64,000 nt of DNA, taken from positions 64,542,001 to 64,606,000 of the forward strand of contig JBITNC010000001.1 of the NCBI GenBank assembly GCA_050084985.1, written 5' to 3'. A program made the position numbers and the translations under genes. Shown here piece by piece: positions 9,406 to 22,529 of the stretch. The DNA comes from Nageia nagi. Its lineage: Eukaryota > Pinophyta. Positions within the stretch are counted from its first letter, which is position 1; every line of letters starts with the position of its first letter. A model generated the notes under the pieces. It was not told the DNA's origin and did no database searches. It was given only the letters and a program-made list of their open reading frames with translations.

Positions 9406-12356
9406 TGTGAGATAAAAGAGCTACAAAGGTATAACCTCTCTTCATTATGTTAGTAACATTTCTTTATTACAAAATATTATTGCTATTACTAACAATTATT
9501 ATTAGTTAAATTTCTAAATAAGCATTAAAATGGTAATAATATATTGATATAATTCTTGTTACAATATTTTGTTATAAAAAATTGTAATTTTTTTTAAGTA
9601 ACATAGTGAAAATTGCAAATTTATGTTGTGCAATTATAAAGCTACTTTTAAATATAGGAGAATTTTTTTTACAATATATTTAAAAAATTATTATAATTTA
9701 TTTGCATTCAAAAAACAAACCAAAAAATTAGAGTTGCAGAATAGATTTTTTATAAAGGCTTGACTAAAAACCTTTTGAAATCTACAAAAATGCTTTGAAG
9801 TTTTTTTTTTCAAAATTTTTAGTGCCTTTTTTCTTCCCCCATCATAGCTTCGATGGCCACCCTCTCAACACTTAGTGGAGACTTATTGTTTGGGAGGAGA
9901 ATGGCAGATAGCTACATGTGTTCTCAAGATGTGAAGGAAAGCTGAGTCAAGGCTGCATGTGAAGGTAGTTAGTAAGCCTTCTCAGCCCTACCTGGTTCTT
10001 CTTTCTTATCCTCCTTGGTACCTTTAGATTTCCTACTTTTAAAAAAAAAAACTCCATGGTGCTACTTTACACCCTTCTCTTTGTGGCCACCCTCACCTTT
10101 TTTCTTTCTAGCTATAGCTCCTTCTTGGATAGCTCATGCAGCTTGGGTAGCCTACACAACCTCATCTTAGGTTTGCCCCCATTCACATGCTTATCCTCCT
10201 ATGAGTCCCTTTGTGCAAAGGTTTATGCACCATAGCTGGTCCCTCTTCTCCATTGAACCTACCCTAGCCTCTTTTCACATTTTTGAAGCCCTCTTTTTTT
10301 TTTTAAAAAAAAGAGGCATAGTACATAATGCACTCGCAAACCTCCTTCCACTCAAAGCCCCTATCTACCATTACAAAAAGAGATCAATTGATTTTTTTTT
10401 ATGTATATCCTCTGATTGAAGTGGCATTGGGTTTAGGATTTTTTTTTTAATACTTCAAAGTTTATTTATTGACTCCTTTTTTTTGTTTACTCAAGTTTTT
10501 ATTTAGGTTATCTTTAATATTTTTTGAATAAAGAGAAGAAGTGTTCAAAATGTGCATTAATAGTTTTTCAATTGAGTAAACATTAAGTGCACATTTAATA
10601 CTTTATCTTCATTAGTGTTTCTTTCATAGAAAAATCTGTAAAAGGAAGTTCTTTTTCTAGTGCTAAAATTATCATTACTAAGTAAATAGAAATCTTTGAG
10701 CACATTTTTTTGTTATTTACCTAGAAGTTTTTTTTGGTAAACATGCAATTACTTACTCAAGTAAAAGTTTTTTTAGAGTTGGAATAAACTCTAAATTTAA
10801 TACTTGTTTATGATTAGTCTACCAACTAAGCTTTAATTAGCTTAGGGTGGAGTATGAGGCTTTAAGAATGAATTTATTTTTTTGCAGGAAGTTGTTGTGA
10901 AGTAATGATTTTTTGGAAATCTTCTTTTAAGTGTTAAGTGGGAATATATATAATTTTTAATCCTTTCACTTCTTGTTATAGTAAAATTATGATTCTACTT
11001 AGTTTTAAAGTTAAAAAAATTTGATTTTTAGACTTACATTTAATTCTTAAATGGAATTTATTTTTATATTACCTAGAACTAAAATTTCTTTTTCCTTGAT
11101 AAGTACTTTGAAGTATGAGAATTTTTTAAATCACTTAGGCAAAAGCGGTAATTGTTTACTTTAGACATGGCATCAATTTTTACCTTTTATAAATACTTAG
11201 GTATTTTATTGACAAACATACATACTATTCTTTTAATGCTATTTAGTGATCATGTTTAAGTATGAGAGGGGAATATTTATGAATTTCTTTACTTAAACGT
11301 TTAGATCCTTTATGCTTAGAATGCATATTTATCTCTTGGAAACTTTATGGATATTTTACTTAATGGGAATAATGAATGCTTATTACTTAACTTTTTTAAG
11401 CTATGGGAAGTATGCATGCTTACTTAAATTTTAAGTTATAGGAATAATGCATGTTCTCTATTTTTTAAGTTATGAGATAATGAATTTTTTTTAATGAATC
11501 ATTTTTTTATTCCATATGCAAAGTAGGAAATGGACTTGTGTAGAATAAAGAATGATGTAAAGATGTCCTTTAGGGGTTGGTAAAAAAAACCCATTGGATA
11601 CTTAGGTTTCAAATTGCAAATAGATGATATTTCATTTATTCACTTTATTTCATGTTTTGCAATTTGGTTTATTTAGTTATGCAAAATTGTAAATATTGAA
11701 ATGAGGAACCCCTTAAAATGAACACATCCACACATACATTTTACAACATAGCTCGTTTAGGGAGCCATGAGGTGAGGATAGGTGGATTGGAGCCTTTAAG
11801 TTGGATGATCCAAATTATGAAATGTTTGTACTTCTCAATTACCTTAAGTCCTTTGTTGGTCCAGATATAACTCCAATAGGTGGACAAACATGTGTGTAGT
11901 GATACTACATGTCTACATGTCCATTTGGGGATTATCTTGATAACCTAGAAGGAAAACTTGAAACCTAATCAAGATTAATAATTTGATTGATCCAATATAC
12001 ATCATAACTTTGAAAAATAGTAGGTACTTCTCCTTATGAGAGTATAATATTGACCAAGGCAAACTAGTTGAGGATTGGTAGTACTTGGGTTCCACCTTGC
12101 AGACATCCAAGTGAAGGCCTAATTTTAGACAAAAAAATAAGTCTCAATAATTTCATTTTACATCTATAATTATTTATGGTGAGAAAAGTATTTTAGTACA
12201 TAGGATGTATATTTGAGTTGTAAAATATTTGCACTTATGAATCAAAATAAGCATGGCTCTAATTTAACATGTATTATTTACCTGGATTAAAACTTAACAT
12301 GTAATATTGTATTTTGAACCACATGCTTATTATTTATTCACATTCTTTTGTAGAAA
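9406..12356 (+). other. Continued leader of element B
   Basis: Leader of the outer element after the A insertion. TGTGAGATAAAAGAGC corresponds to TGTTGAGGTAAAAGAA after the A PBS region. Blocks near 11460-11720 and 11860-12340 align with A and C leaders, while 9830-10430 (CTTCCCCCATCATAGC onward) is unlike both. No gene is supported. Confidence 0.55.
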
Positions 12357-13260
12357 ATGAAAGACACTTTTTTACCCAAACACATTCTTGACGGTTCTAA
12401 CTTTAGGATTTGGAAACTTCAAATGAGGACTGAATTACAAGCAAAGAAGCTTTGGTAAATAATAGATAAAGACCTTGTTGCTCTTACAAATGAGAAGGCA
12501 CTTAACGCATACAACATGAAGAATGAGTTGGCAACCTCCATGATTTTTTGTGTAGGTTCAAATTATGTGCTCCAGATGATTTCAACTTCAACCTCGATAA
12601 AAAAAGCTTAGGATAAGCTTAAGAAAATATTTTTTAGATAGTAATATTTTAGAAGGTTTACCATTCTCTAAAATTTACTTCAATCTTATAAAAGGGAAGA
12701 TGAAAATGTTACCATCTACTTGAATAAAATAATTGACCTTAAGATCCAACTTATTACTTATGGGTGCAATTGGATCAATGATGAATTCATAGTCTTCATC
12801 AAGTTTGGTAACTTTGTGACAATAATTGAGACTAGGTTTGATTATGAAAAAGAAATCTTCTTTCTTGAGAACCTTTCTAGGCTCCTTTTGAAGCATAACA
12901 AAACTCTTAACAAAAAGGTGTTGATTTCTTCTCTAAAGGATAATAATATTGCTCTAGGAGCAACTAAAACTCCTTTCAAGAAGAAGTTCAATCATCATAA
13001 TAAATATTATCCTTCTTCTTCCAAAAGGTTTGAGAAAAAGAGCAACAATAATGGTAACAACAACTTCTTCAAGTAAAGACACGGAAAAGGTAGAGCAAGC
13101 AAACCAAATCTTAAGGCAAAGTTTGATGAAAATTGTAACTTTTGTGTCATCCATGATCATAAAAAAATTTATTTCTATGAAAAGAAAAGAGAAGAAAATA
13201 TCAAGGGAAAAGGAAATGTAAAGAAATTTAAAGGCAAGAAGAATATAAAATTTGGATTTA
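12357..13260 (+). pseudogene. Decayed copia gag of element B
   Basis: Starts MKDTFLPKHILDGSNF, then WKLQMRTELQAKKLW, with a stop soon after; later KFGNFVTIIETRFDYEK, SRLLLKHNKTLNKKVLISS, TKTPFKKKFNHHNKYYPSSSKRFEKKSN and a zinc-knuckle remnant near 13130 (NCNFCVIHDHKKIYFYEK). A short deletion relative to A removes the Ser-rich step before KFGNFV. Frameshifts near 12560-12660 and stops inactivate it. Confidence 0.8.
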
Positions 13261-14535
13261 CTACTACGGTTTACTCCATGTCTTACACTTTTTTATTTGA
13301 TTGAATTATTGATTTTAGTTGCATTAATCACCTATGCTTTGAAAAAAACAAGTTTGAAAATTTTTACAAGTATCAAAAAATGCAATTATGATAGGTGATA
13401 ATTGTATACTTGAAGTCCAAAGAATTGGGAGTGTGTTGATTCACGGAAAGGTTCTTGAAAATGTGCTCTATGTTCCTAAGCTTAGGATGAACCTTCTCTT
13501 AGTGATTCAAGTTACAAGAAAAGGGTATTCATTCGAGTTCAAATTATAATCTTGGTGCATTAATAAAGGACTTGCCATGTTGGTTAAAGGGTTAGTGAAA
13601 GATAATCTCTACATTATGGATCAAGTTCTAACAAAGATGTGTCTTGCTATGAATGTGTATTCTAAAAAAAATATTTGGCACCAATGTTTAAGGTATCTTA
13701 ACCACAAGAGTATTCAATTCATTAATGATGAAGAACTTGTTGAAGGTTTGCTTTCAATTTCACTTTCAATTGGTCTTTATGATAAGTACATCCTTAGTAA
13801 GATGAATAGGAAAAGGTTTGAAAAGGATAAGGTAACAAGAGCATCTCAATCTCTTCAACTTGTGCATTCAGATTTGATAGATCTATTTTAAATTAAGTCA
13901 TTTGAAGGATCATCTTATGTCTTGACCTTCATTTATGACTTTAGTAGGATTAATTTTGGCTATCTACTTGAGCACAAGGATCAAACCTTTGAGAGTTTTA
14001 ATAATTTTAAATCCTTACTTGAAAATCAAACTAATCTTAAAATCAAGATGTTGAGATTAGATAATGGGAGAGAATATAATAGCAATGAATTCAATGTCTA
14101 TTGCATTAAGTATGGAATTAAGAGATAATTTGCAATTCCATACACTCCTTAGTAGAATAATATTATCGAAAGGAAAAATAATATAATTATGGAGATGGCT
14201 AGATGCATGTTAGGTAATCTTCTTAGTTTCTTATGGGATGAAGCTATGAACACTACTATTTTCACCTTGAATAGGTGTGCCATAAAATTCATTCAAGGTA
14301 AAACTCTTTTTGAGGCATGATTAGAAAGAAAACCTAATATTTCTCACCTTAGGGTGTTTAGTTGTGAAGCATTCTCCTATATTATTTTTGAGAAAAGAAA
14401 AAAAATTGATAAAAGATCTAAAAAATGTATCTTTATGGGTTATGACAGTCAGCATAAAAGTTATAGGCTCTACTCTCTATCCTACAAAGGAGTATTCACT
14501 TCAACGGATGTAAAGTTTAATGAACTTCCTAAATA
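13261..14535 (+). pseudogene. Copia protease and integrase of element B
   Basis: Protease motif degraded to WIIDFSCINHLCF near 13302 (without its W), then VQRIGSVLIHGKVLENVLYV and the pre-integrase LWHQCLRYLNHKSIQ-like stretch (IWHQCLRYLNHKS at 13674). The integrase core reads SYVLTFIYDFSRINFGYLLEHK, MLRLDNGREYNSNEF, then IIERKNNIIMEMARCML and LNRCAIKFIQGKTLFEA, ending PNISHLRVFSCEAFSYI and KKCIFMGYDSQHKSYRLYS. The three catalytic acidic positions can be followed as YD, DN and IE. Several stops. Confidence 0.82.
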
Positions 14536-16230
14536 ATCTACTTCTAATGAGGATGTTGATGATCCAAATGACTTATCAATTGCATCTAGCTAGTTGGATA
14601 TTAATGAAGAGAAGTCATTTCAAGAGAAAAATTCCCCAACACAAATGGTAACAAGGAACATGACCTTGAACAAATTCTTATTTTCCAAGATTGACAACAA
14701 GCATGAGCCTTCATATTTTAAAGAAGCTTATAAGCATGAGTGCTAGATGGAAGCTATGAAAGTAGAGTATAAGGTGCTTATGAAAAATGGAACTTGAGAC
14801 TTGGTTTTTTATCCAAATGAGATAAATATGATTGAAAATATGTGGATCTACAAGGTTAAGTACAATTTAATTAGAGATATTGAAAAATACAAAGCAAGGT
14901 TAGTAGCCAAATTTTTTGCTTAAAAATATGATGTAGATTATGAAAAAACTTTTGCTCCCATGGCAAAAATGCCTACTATGAGAATTATCATTTCTCTTTT
15001 TATAGCTCAAAGATGAAAAGTTTTCAACTTGATGTCAAGAGTGCATTTCTCAATAGTGACTTAGATGTAGAAATATTTATGAATCAACTAGAAGGGTTTA
15101 TTGTAGAAGGCAAAGAGTATTTTGTGTGCAAGTTAAAGAAGTCATTGTATGGATTTAAGTAAGCACCTAAATCTTAGTACAAGAAGATTTTAGGATACTT
15201 TGTAGACATTATATTTTGAAAATGCTTTTTTGAATCTAATCTATATGTGCTCAACCAAGGAAAAGATATGGTCTTGATTCTCTTTTATATAGATGATTTT
15301 CTAATACTAGAGAATAATGATGAAATCATTCAAGAGTGCATATCCAAACTTAAGGTAGCATTTGAAATGATTGATCTTGGTATCTTGCACTACTACCTTG
15401 TAATGTAAGTATACCACTATAATAATTATACTTATCTTAGTCAATCCAAGTATATATTAGATATCTTATAGAATTTTAGAATGAAGGAATGTAGATATGT
15501 TACGATCCTTATCTCTCTTAGAATCACTATGTCCCTTAGCTCCAACTCTTAGTTGGTTGATGCTATAGCTTATAGGTAATTAATTGGTAGTTTTTACATT
15601 TGACTATTTTTAGGCTAAATATTACCTTTGCAATGAATTTGATGGCATGATTCATGTAAAAACCATATTTTTAACACCTTAATGTTGTTAAGAAAATCTT
15701 GAGGTATGTTGCAGGGATTAAGGATATTGCTCTCAAGTATTCTAAATTACCTTCATTTGTTCTCTCTAGATTCTCATACTTTGACTATGGCGGAGATAGA
15801 GATGATAGGAAATGAACTTCCACATATGTGTTTAACATGGTTCAAGTGCTATCTCTTGGGCTTCCAAGAAGCATCCTACTATATGTCTTTCCACCATAGA
15901 AGCTAAATATTGTGCCATGTCTGTTGCAGCATAGGAAGCCATTTGGCTAAGGTATATTTTGAAAAAAATTGGGTATAAGCAAGGTGGCTCAGTTTTTATT
16001 TCTTTAGATAATAAATTGACTATTTCTTTGGCTAAGAATCTTATGTTGTGAAAATCCATGCCCATTTTATCAAAGATAAGGTTCTTAATGGCATCATACA
16101 GTTGAAGTATTGTCCATCCACCTTGAACTCTGTTGATTTGTTCACCAAGCCCCTTCTTGAAGCTCAGTTCTGTAAATTGAAGGATGCTATTAGGTTGGTG
16201 AAGTTACCCTCATGGGGGAGTGAAGCTTGA
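14536..16230 (+). pseudogene. Copia reverse transcriptase and RNase H of element B
   Basis: TQMVTRNMTLNKF, then EPSYFKEAYKHE, WIYKVKYNLIRDIEKYKARLVAK, KYDVDYEKTFAPMAKMPTMR, and an RT active site that reads YIDD (near 15285-15300). RNase H ends VKIHAHFIKDKVLNG and NSVDLFTKPLLEAQFCKL. There are frequent stops from about 15010 onward. Confidence 0.82.
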
Positions 16231-16919
16231 ATTCTTATGATGAATTCATTTTTTATGATTATAACTTCACTTTTAAGAGAATTTTATGCTATATAGTGCT
16301 GATTTTGTTGTACATATTCATGGTAAGTTTGCATTGCATGATGAACTTATTGTACAAATTTTTAGAGTAAAATATTGGCTAATCTAACATTGTTTAGTTA
16401 TCCATATATGAGGAACTTGTATGTGCATTTTGTTATGCTCTACTTTGCAATGTTAATCAACATATATTTTGAATACAGTAGGTGATTACGAGTTTTGGCT
16501 TGCAATCTTTGTGATGAATTATAGTACACCATTGATCAGTTAATGATGGAATTTGTTTAATTCATCTATTCTTATTTATATGAATATGATGCATCTAATT
16601 TATCTTATTATTTTAGCTACTAATGACTTGCAAGTTCTTTGAGATTGCAGGTTACTTACTTTGGTATGCAGGTTCTTGGAGACTTTTCATGAATTCTAAT
16701 TAGATGACTACTTTATGTAAATTGAAACCATTAGGGTTAATGATTATATTGTAAACCATTTATTGAAATGTAAATTAGAGTCTCAAACTATATCTTGCTT
16801 ACTTCAAAAATATGTAAAAAGCTCTCATCTTCAATTGTATTTATTTGGAGGAGAACTCTCTTACTCTCTTCTCTTCTTCTCTCTTATTCACTCCATCCCA
16901 ATATTGCATTAAGAGGTAG
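16231..16919 (+). other. 3' non-coding tail of element B
   Basis: Aligns with the A tail at 8085-8905. The tandem array is reduced to one or two units near 16380-16450, and the PPT before the LTR is degraded (AAGAGGTAG). Confidence 0.55.
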
Positions 16920-17103
16920 TTTTGAAATGTATAATACATTATTGTAAAGGTTTTGTAATAATTCTCTTTGTAAATTCACTAATACTTAAGGGTATCACTA
17001 GATACCTTAAGTATTTAATTGACTATGATAATGTAACTTATCCTACACTCCATGTCATGAGCATGCCCCTTGACTAAAAAGGAGTTTCATGTCATGCTTT
17101 TGT
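16920..17103 (+). repeat. Truncated 3' LTR of element B
   Basis: TTTTGAAATGTATAATACAT onward matches the first ~185 bp of the family LTR and stops at GTCATGCTTTTGT. The TATA region and the remaining ~310 bp are absent, and minus-strand copia sequence follows. This boundary is a deletion that also removed the flanking duplication. Confidence 0.82.
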
Positions 17104-18475
17104 CATGAACACTCTTTTACCTTTTATTGACTGATTTACACTTGCACTTGGTGATAGAGGTGAAGAAGAATCATGTTGTGCACTTGAATATGCACTTGAA
17201 GACCCCATTTGTGAAGAGAGATCAAATTTGGGTTGAACTTGATTGTGTGAAACATTGCTAGGTTGAACACTTCCTTGGTAATTTGAAGCATTTTGTTTAA
17301 ACATACCATCAACAAATAGCATTCTAGATAGCTTCATCCCAATAAACATTGCTCAAACCTTTTGTGTGCATCATACACCTTGCTATCTCTACCAAAGTTT
17401 GGTTCTTTCTTTCAACCACTCTATTTGGGGTGTGTATGGTGAAGTTAATTACCTCTTAATGTTGGAATTTCTACAAAACTTTAATAAATTATTAGAGGAA
17501 ACTCACCACCATGATTAATTCTTAAATAATTAATTGTATGCCCACTTTAGTTCTCAACACTAGCTTTAAAAATCTTGAAGCGCTCAAATACCTCATCTTT
17601 GTGTTGAAGAAAGAATACCCAACAATATCTAGAAAAATCATCAATAAAGGTGAGAAAATAAGAAGCTTTACCCATACTTTATGTTTGTATTGGTACACAA
17701 AGATCACTATGCACCAATTTTAGAAGATATTGGGCCCTCCATGCTTCATTCTTTGGAAAATGCCCCTTGCATGCTTTCCAATAGCACACCCTTCACATAG
17801 TTTATTAGTATCTTGGACCTTCAGCAAACTATAAACAAGTGGAGACAAAATCTTTAAACTTTGAAATTTCACATGGAAAAACCTCAAATACCATAAATTA
17901 GCACTATCATCAATTCTCACATAAGAAAAACCTCCCCTTGCTTCATAAACTTGATGCAAAAAAGATTATTTTTATTCATTTTTATTGTAGTGACCAACCT
18001 TCCACCTCTATTCTTATCAAAGATCTTGCACATTTTATCTTCGAAACTTAATTTATAATTATTTTCTAACATTTTTCTAATGCTTAAAAGAGAATGTTTC
18101 AAATCAAGAGCAAAATAAATACTTTTTATGTTAATAATACCTTTCTTAGTAGGAAACTTCATGTCCCCCTTTATAATCACCTCCAAGAGTTTTTCATTCC
18201 CAAGTTTGATGCTAGAACTAAAGGAATGATCAAGAGATGATAGAAGCTCCTTCTTTTTGATCATGTGGTGTGAAGAACCACTGTCAAGAACCCAAGTTTC
18301 ATCCTATTCTTCTTGTAAAAGAAGTTCTTGGGCTCCATGATTCTTCTCTTGGAAAATAGAAAGAAATAAGCCATCTTATTCATAGGAATCTTCTTCCCTA
18401 TAATTTTCTTATCTATTATTTTGAGAGGCTTATTTTAGCCTACACTCTCTCTCAAAATTTGTTACAATGATAGCA
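17104..18475 (-). pseudogene. Copia protease, pre-integrase and integrase of host element H
   Basis: Read from 18475 downward: a zinc-knuckle trace (CYHCNKF...REC, shortened), protease WVLDSGSSHHMIKKKELLS near 18290 with an intact DSG, KLGNEKLLEVIIKGD, LKHSLLSIRKMLENNYKLSF, pre-integrase NLWYLRFFHVKFQSL and LCEGCAIGKHARGIF, integrase [16 protein letters not shown]-like sequence near 17530-17660, then VVERKNQTLVEIARCM and NVYWDEAI with a stop. 17092-17349 carries a Ser-rich linker (SSQMGSSSAYSSAQHD) as expected between integrase and RT. The element continues at 1-1112 after the B insertion. Confidence 0.85.
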
Positions 18476-19319
18476 TTACACATTCTTTTTGTCTCTTTCT
18501 CTACCTCTTATACTATATCTCCCTCTAGTACTTGCACTTACGCTATTGGCTTGGTCACCATCTAAAATCTGATCTCTTCCTCTTCCTCTTCTATAAGAAC
18601 CTCTTCTTCCTCCCCTTTCATTATGAATTCTATCTCTAGAGCCTCTACCTTGACCTCTTTCACTAGTATTTTCATTCTCTTTAGTTGAGAATGCTTGTTC
18701 TTCACTTGTACCAACATTGGACCTTCTCAAAAATATCTCTTCTTGATATGTGAGAGATCTCACCAATCGATCAAACTCCATAGTGGAAAGATCTTTGGTT
18801 TCTTCAATTACAAGAGCCACAGTATCCCATTTTGAAAATAAAGTCCCCAAAACTTTTTTAATTACCAAGGCTTTATCCAAATCATCACCAAGGGTGGATA
18901 TTTTGTTCATTATTGCCTTCACTCTTACATAATAATCATCCACACTCTCATTTTCATACTATGTGATATTTTCAAAATCTCTTATAAGGATTTGAAGCTT
19001 AACCTCCTTCACTTTGACACTTCCTTGGTAGCCTTATTTCAAGGCTCTCCATGCATTGATAGTAGTTATATGGGCTGAAATTCTTGGAAAGATGCTCTTG
19101 GATATGTGATAAAGCCAAAAAATTCTTCTTCTTCTCCTCTTTAGTTTCCTTCTTTAAATATTCACTCAGGACACTCCAATCATTTGGCTCTCTGTATCCA
19201 TCTTCAATAATATCCCATAAGTCTTTACCTTCTAAGAGAGTCACCATCCAGATGCTCCAATATTTATAATATGATCCATTAAATTCCAATATTGGTATTG
19301 ATTTTGAGTTATTTTCCAT
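18476..19319 (-). pseudogene. Copia gag of host element H
   Basis: Starts at ATG 19319 with MENNSKSIPILEFNG, YYKYWSIWMVTLLEGKDLWD (DUF4219-like), then a frameshift near 19000 and a UBN2-type stretch DDYYVRVKAIMNKISTLGDD, KVLGTLFSKWDTVALVIEE, FDRLVRSLTYQEE. An Arg/Gly-rich tail (RGQGRGSRDR, RGGRRGSYRRGRGR) precedes the zinc-knuckle trace. This is a different copia lineage from A, B and C, whose gag starts FLPKHILDG. Confidence 0.87.
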
Positions 19320-19997
19320 GCTAGCAGGTCTTCAACATAACTTGGATTTGCAATAGATATTATTTCCAAACCTTTTTGCAAAATACCCATAGTTTTTAAA
19401 CCCAAAAAATCTCAATTTGGATCTATAATATTTAATACCAAAATGAAGTTTAAACTACTTTATCATAAAGAAAAAGAATTATAGAATTATCAGACATTCA
19501 CCCAACATTCACAATTGCATCACACAATTCAAAAATTGACATAGATCTGAAAAAAATTATGAAAATCTTATTATGATATTTTGTCAAATAATTTGCTTTT
19601 CAAGTACAGGGTGTAATTTACAAGTTACACCAAATGATTCCATAATCCAATCTAAACACAAGTTTGGAACTCTTATTTATACATCTCAATGCTAACTAAT
19701 AGAAAAAAATAAGCAAAATGAAGTAGAAAATATGAGAAAAAGAAGTTAAACTACTTGGCAGTTCACTAAGATTGCTTAGGAATTGACAAGATGAAATATG
19801 ACCACATTTCAGGTTAAACACATTGGATGGGCAAGTTTCTGCAAAATGGGAGTGCATTTCCAAAATACAATGGTATTTTATTTCCAAACATGGTGGGAGG
19901 ATGCATTTTATTAGTAAGTGTGAAATTTGACTTTTGGAGCTTGAATTTTGGATCTTAATAAGGTTTGTTTGCAACAATGATACCATTGTTAAGAAGA
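19320..19997 (-). other. Presumed leader of H with candidate PBS
   Basis: No ORF is supported. On the minus strand ATGGTATCATTG at about 19980-19991 resembles a copia primer site and is preceded by ...CTTAACA, a possible LTR end. The LTR itself could not be delimited because its partner lies outside the window. Confidence 0.3.
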
Positions 19998-20185
19998 AAT
20001 TATATCTTATACATTCAATATTTGAGCAAGTCAATATCAATCCTAGACCTCTTTCACCCATTACATCAATAGACTATTAAGTAATATCTTGGAAGAAGTT
20101 TTGAATATTTATTTGATGATTATGCATAAAAAACTAACTTTAATTAGAGGTATAGCAAACCTATCTACACTCATTTTGATTGTAC

Positions 20186-20479
20186 CAATATACTTAGGAT
20201 AACTTGGAAAATACTTGAGAATGGTTGCAAAGCTACAAATAAGTTCTAAAACCTCTAAATATGAGATAGTGAAAATCAGGTTGAAGCTCATACCTTGTGG
20301 GAAAAATATCATGGTTGATCCATGATCCTAATGAGTGTAGAGATGACCTCAAATAGGAGATGTTCTCTTCAAAACACCCCAAAATTAAAGATGTGCTCTC
20401 AAATTTGAATTCAATGATCCTTGTATTTGTAGCCTTGCAACCATTCTCAAGTATTTTCCAAGTTATCCTAAGTATATTG
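20186..20479. repeat. Inverted repeat with 55-bp arms and 184-bp loop
   Basis: Arm 20186-20240 (starts CAATATACTTAGGATAAC) is the reverse complement of 20425-20479 with one mismatch by eye. Weaker complementarity may extend outward by about 15 bp. Nothing coding is recognised in the loop. Confidence 0.88.
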
Positions 20480-22529
20480 ATATCATGAAAGCAACCATAA
20501 TACCATTTACTAATCACACATTAAAAGTTATTGTTTACATGATAGGGACTACATTTTTTTATCAATTTTGAGATTGCATATGTTAATTCTTTAGCTATTG
20601 ATTGGACTATTATGATATCTTTGGGAAAGGATTTGAAGGTTATCATCCATACATTAGGGGTTGCATTTGGTGAAGAAAATATTGTTACATATTGAAAGGA
20701 AAAAGGGATCTTTATTTGGACTATTATTGATATCTTAGTAATTGATTTGTTGATTTATGATAACACACAGTTGGGAACCACTTTGTTGGAATTATTTATG
20801 CTATTTGAATATTTTATAGGAAGTCCAACATTAGCAACTTCTTTTCCAACCATTGACATTTGTTTGTACAATGAGTGGGAAGTCTCAAGGGCTAATTTAG
20901 AGTATGCAAGTTCTGATTTATATCTCAAACCTGAGTTTCAATCATTAGTTAGCTTTGGAAAGGTTGTTATTTCACTTGAATTTCCTTTTATGGATCAATT
21001 TTATATCAAAACTAAATTTTGAGATGAGTTGGTGGATTTTATGATTTCTTATTTTCAAGAAGACCATGATGTAGTGAAGAGAGTGTTCTACATGATACTT
21101 ACAATATGCATATATTTTGATGTCACCCTTACATCTTTGCTTCTTTTGGCCAAAAACAAGATATTAGCATGATGGAAACATGATGGATCTACTCCTTTAA
21201 TATTTATTTAGGATTCTATAATCATAATTAGTTTCAACTTGATGATAAGAAGATGGTATTGGAATTGCTTGAGGACAAACAATTTTGGGAGGGTCAGTAT
21301 TGTAATTACTCATATTTTGGGAGTTTACCTTATTTATGGTATTATGGGAATTTTATCTTCCAATAGCTAGGGATTACCAATTCACCTTAATCAATCGGTA
21401 GAACATCTCATGCAAAATGTTTTGATAGTTTACACAATATGGTTTTATGAAGGAGCAAGGAAGATATTGCCTCTTGGAGTTCTCCCAAGAAATCATATCG
21501 TGTGCAATGCAAATCCAAAATTTTATTTCTAATTGTTCACTTTGAATGTGATGTCCTTATTTTAAGGATGGACAATTATAATAAGGTTGTTTGTAATAAA
21601 TGGGCTAGTAATAATGCCCCAAACATTTGTAAGTAATAGATCTCATGAGTCATTTAAGTAATTTAGGTGTATTTTATTATTCTTAAGTACCCAACCATTC
21701 AAAATGTAATTTGTAATATGATGCTCACCTATAAAAGCGAGATCTGAGCTCATTTGGAAATATGCTTGGATTAGTTATTTCTCTTCTCTTTGGAGTTTTC
21801 TCCAAATGCACTCTTATGGATGAAAAGCCACTTGAGTTAGTCATTGAGGATGAAAACCATCATTGTCTAAGAGGGCTCTAGGATGAAAATCCTAAGGTTT
21901 TTAATTGATATTCACTCCATATATTCTATAGGAGAGGTAATTTATCTTATTTCATCATCCTTAATCAGTTTGAGATCTTAGGAGTGTTATGCTAGCCTTT
22001 AGGGACCCTTGTGGTGCATTTTGCAAGTCTTAGGTGATGCCTTAAAACTTGTATAGGCTTGTTACATAGCTATGTCTAATTTTGATTATTATATATGATA
22101 TTTCAACTCTCATATTGATTCAATGTGTGGATGAATTCTCTTTTACTACTAATGTATTATTATTTATATTCATGAATGAGAATGTTTGAGAATTAAGGTC
22201 TTTGGATGCATAATTATGTTACAAAATAGATCTACCTTTGTGCCCTAGTTTGAATGGTTTACATGACATAAAGAGTATTATTTTTGTTATATATATCATA
22301 TCCAGTTTATTACCATTAAAAGCATAATTGAATGGATGTGAATTATTTCATTTTTGGCCTACTTTGATGAATGAATGGTAAATTGGAATTGAGTAAGTAT
22401 GCATCCATAGCTTGATCCCTAGTTCAACTCATTATAAAAAATACTTAACTTTGATAGAAGACAAATATATTTTAAGGTTTGATAAAACTCCTACCTGGAT
22501 CTGGGAATATTCCTATCATGATGTGGCAT
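20480..22529. other. Unassigned AT-rich sequence
   Basis: No recognisable gene. A 91-codon open frame at 20747-21022 has no family resemblance I can name. A TATAAAAG box near 21732 with a CT-rich stretch downstream, after TGTGATGTCC at about 21547, could be part of an LTR, but no partner or PBS was found. Confidence 0.4.

Larger units (their letters stand above)
1113..17103 (+). mobile_element. Outer Ty1/copia element B, split by element A, 3' LTR truncated
   Basis: Element B starts with LTR 1113-1618, a PBS and about 120 bp of leader. It is interrupted at 1756 by element A and resumes after 9405 with leader sequence that matches the leader position where A broke it. It then carries decayed gag, protease, integrase, RT and RNase H in copia order, and ends in an LTR cut short at about 17103. 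Evidence for B being outer rather than tandem is the TTTAT/TTCAT pair around A and the continuity of the leader with the same region in elements A and C. B lies inside a minus-strand copia (H). Confidence 0.8.
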
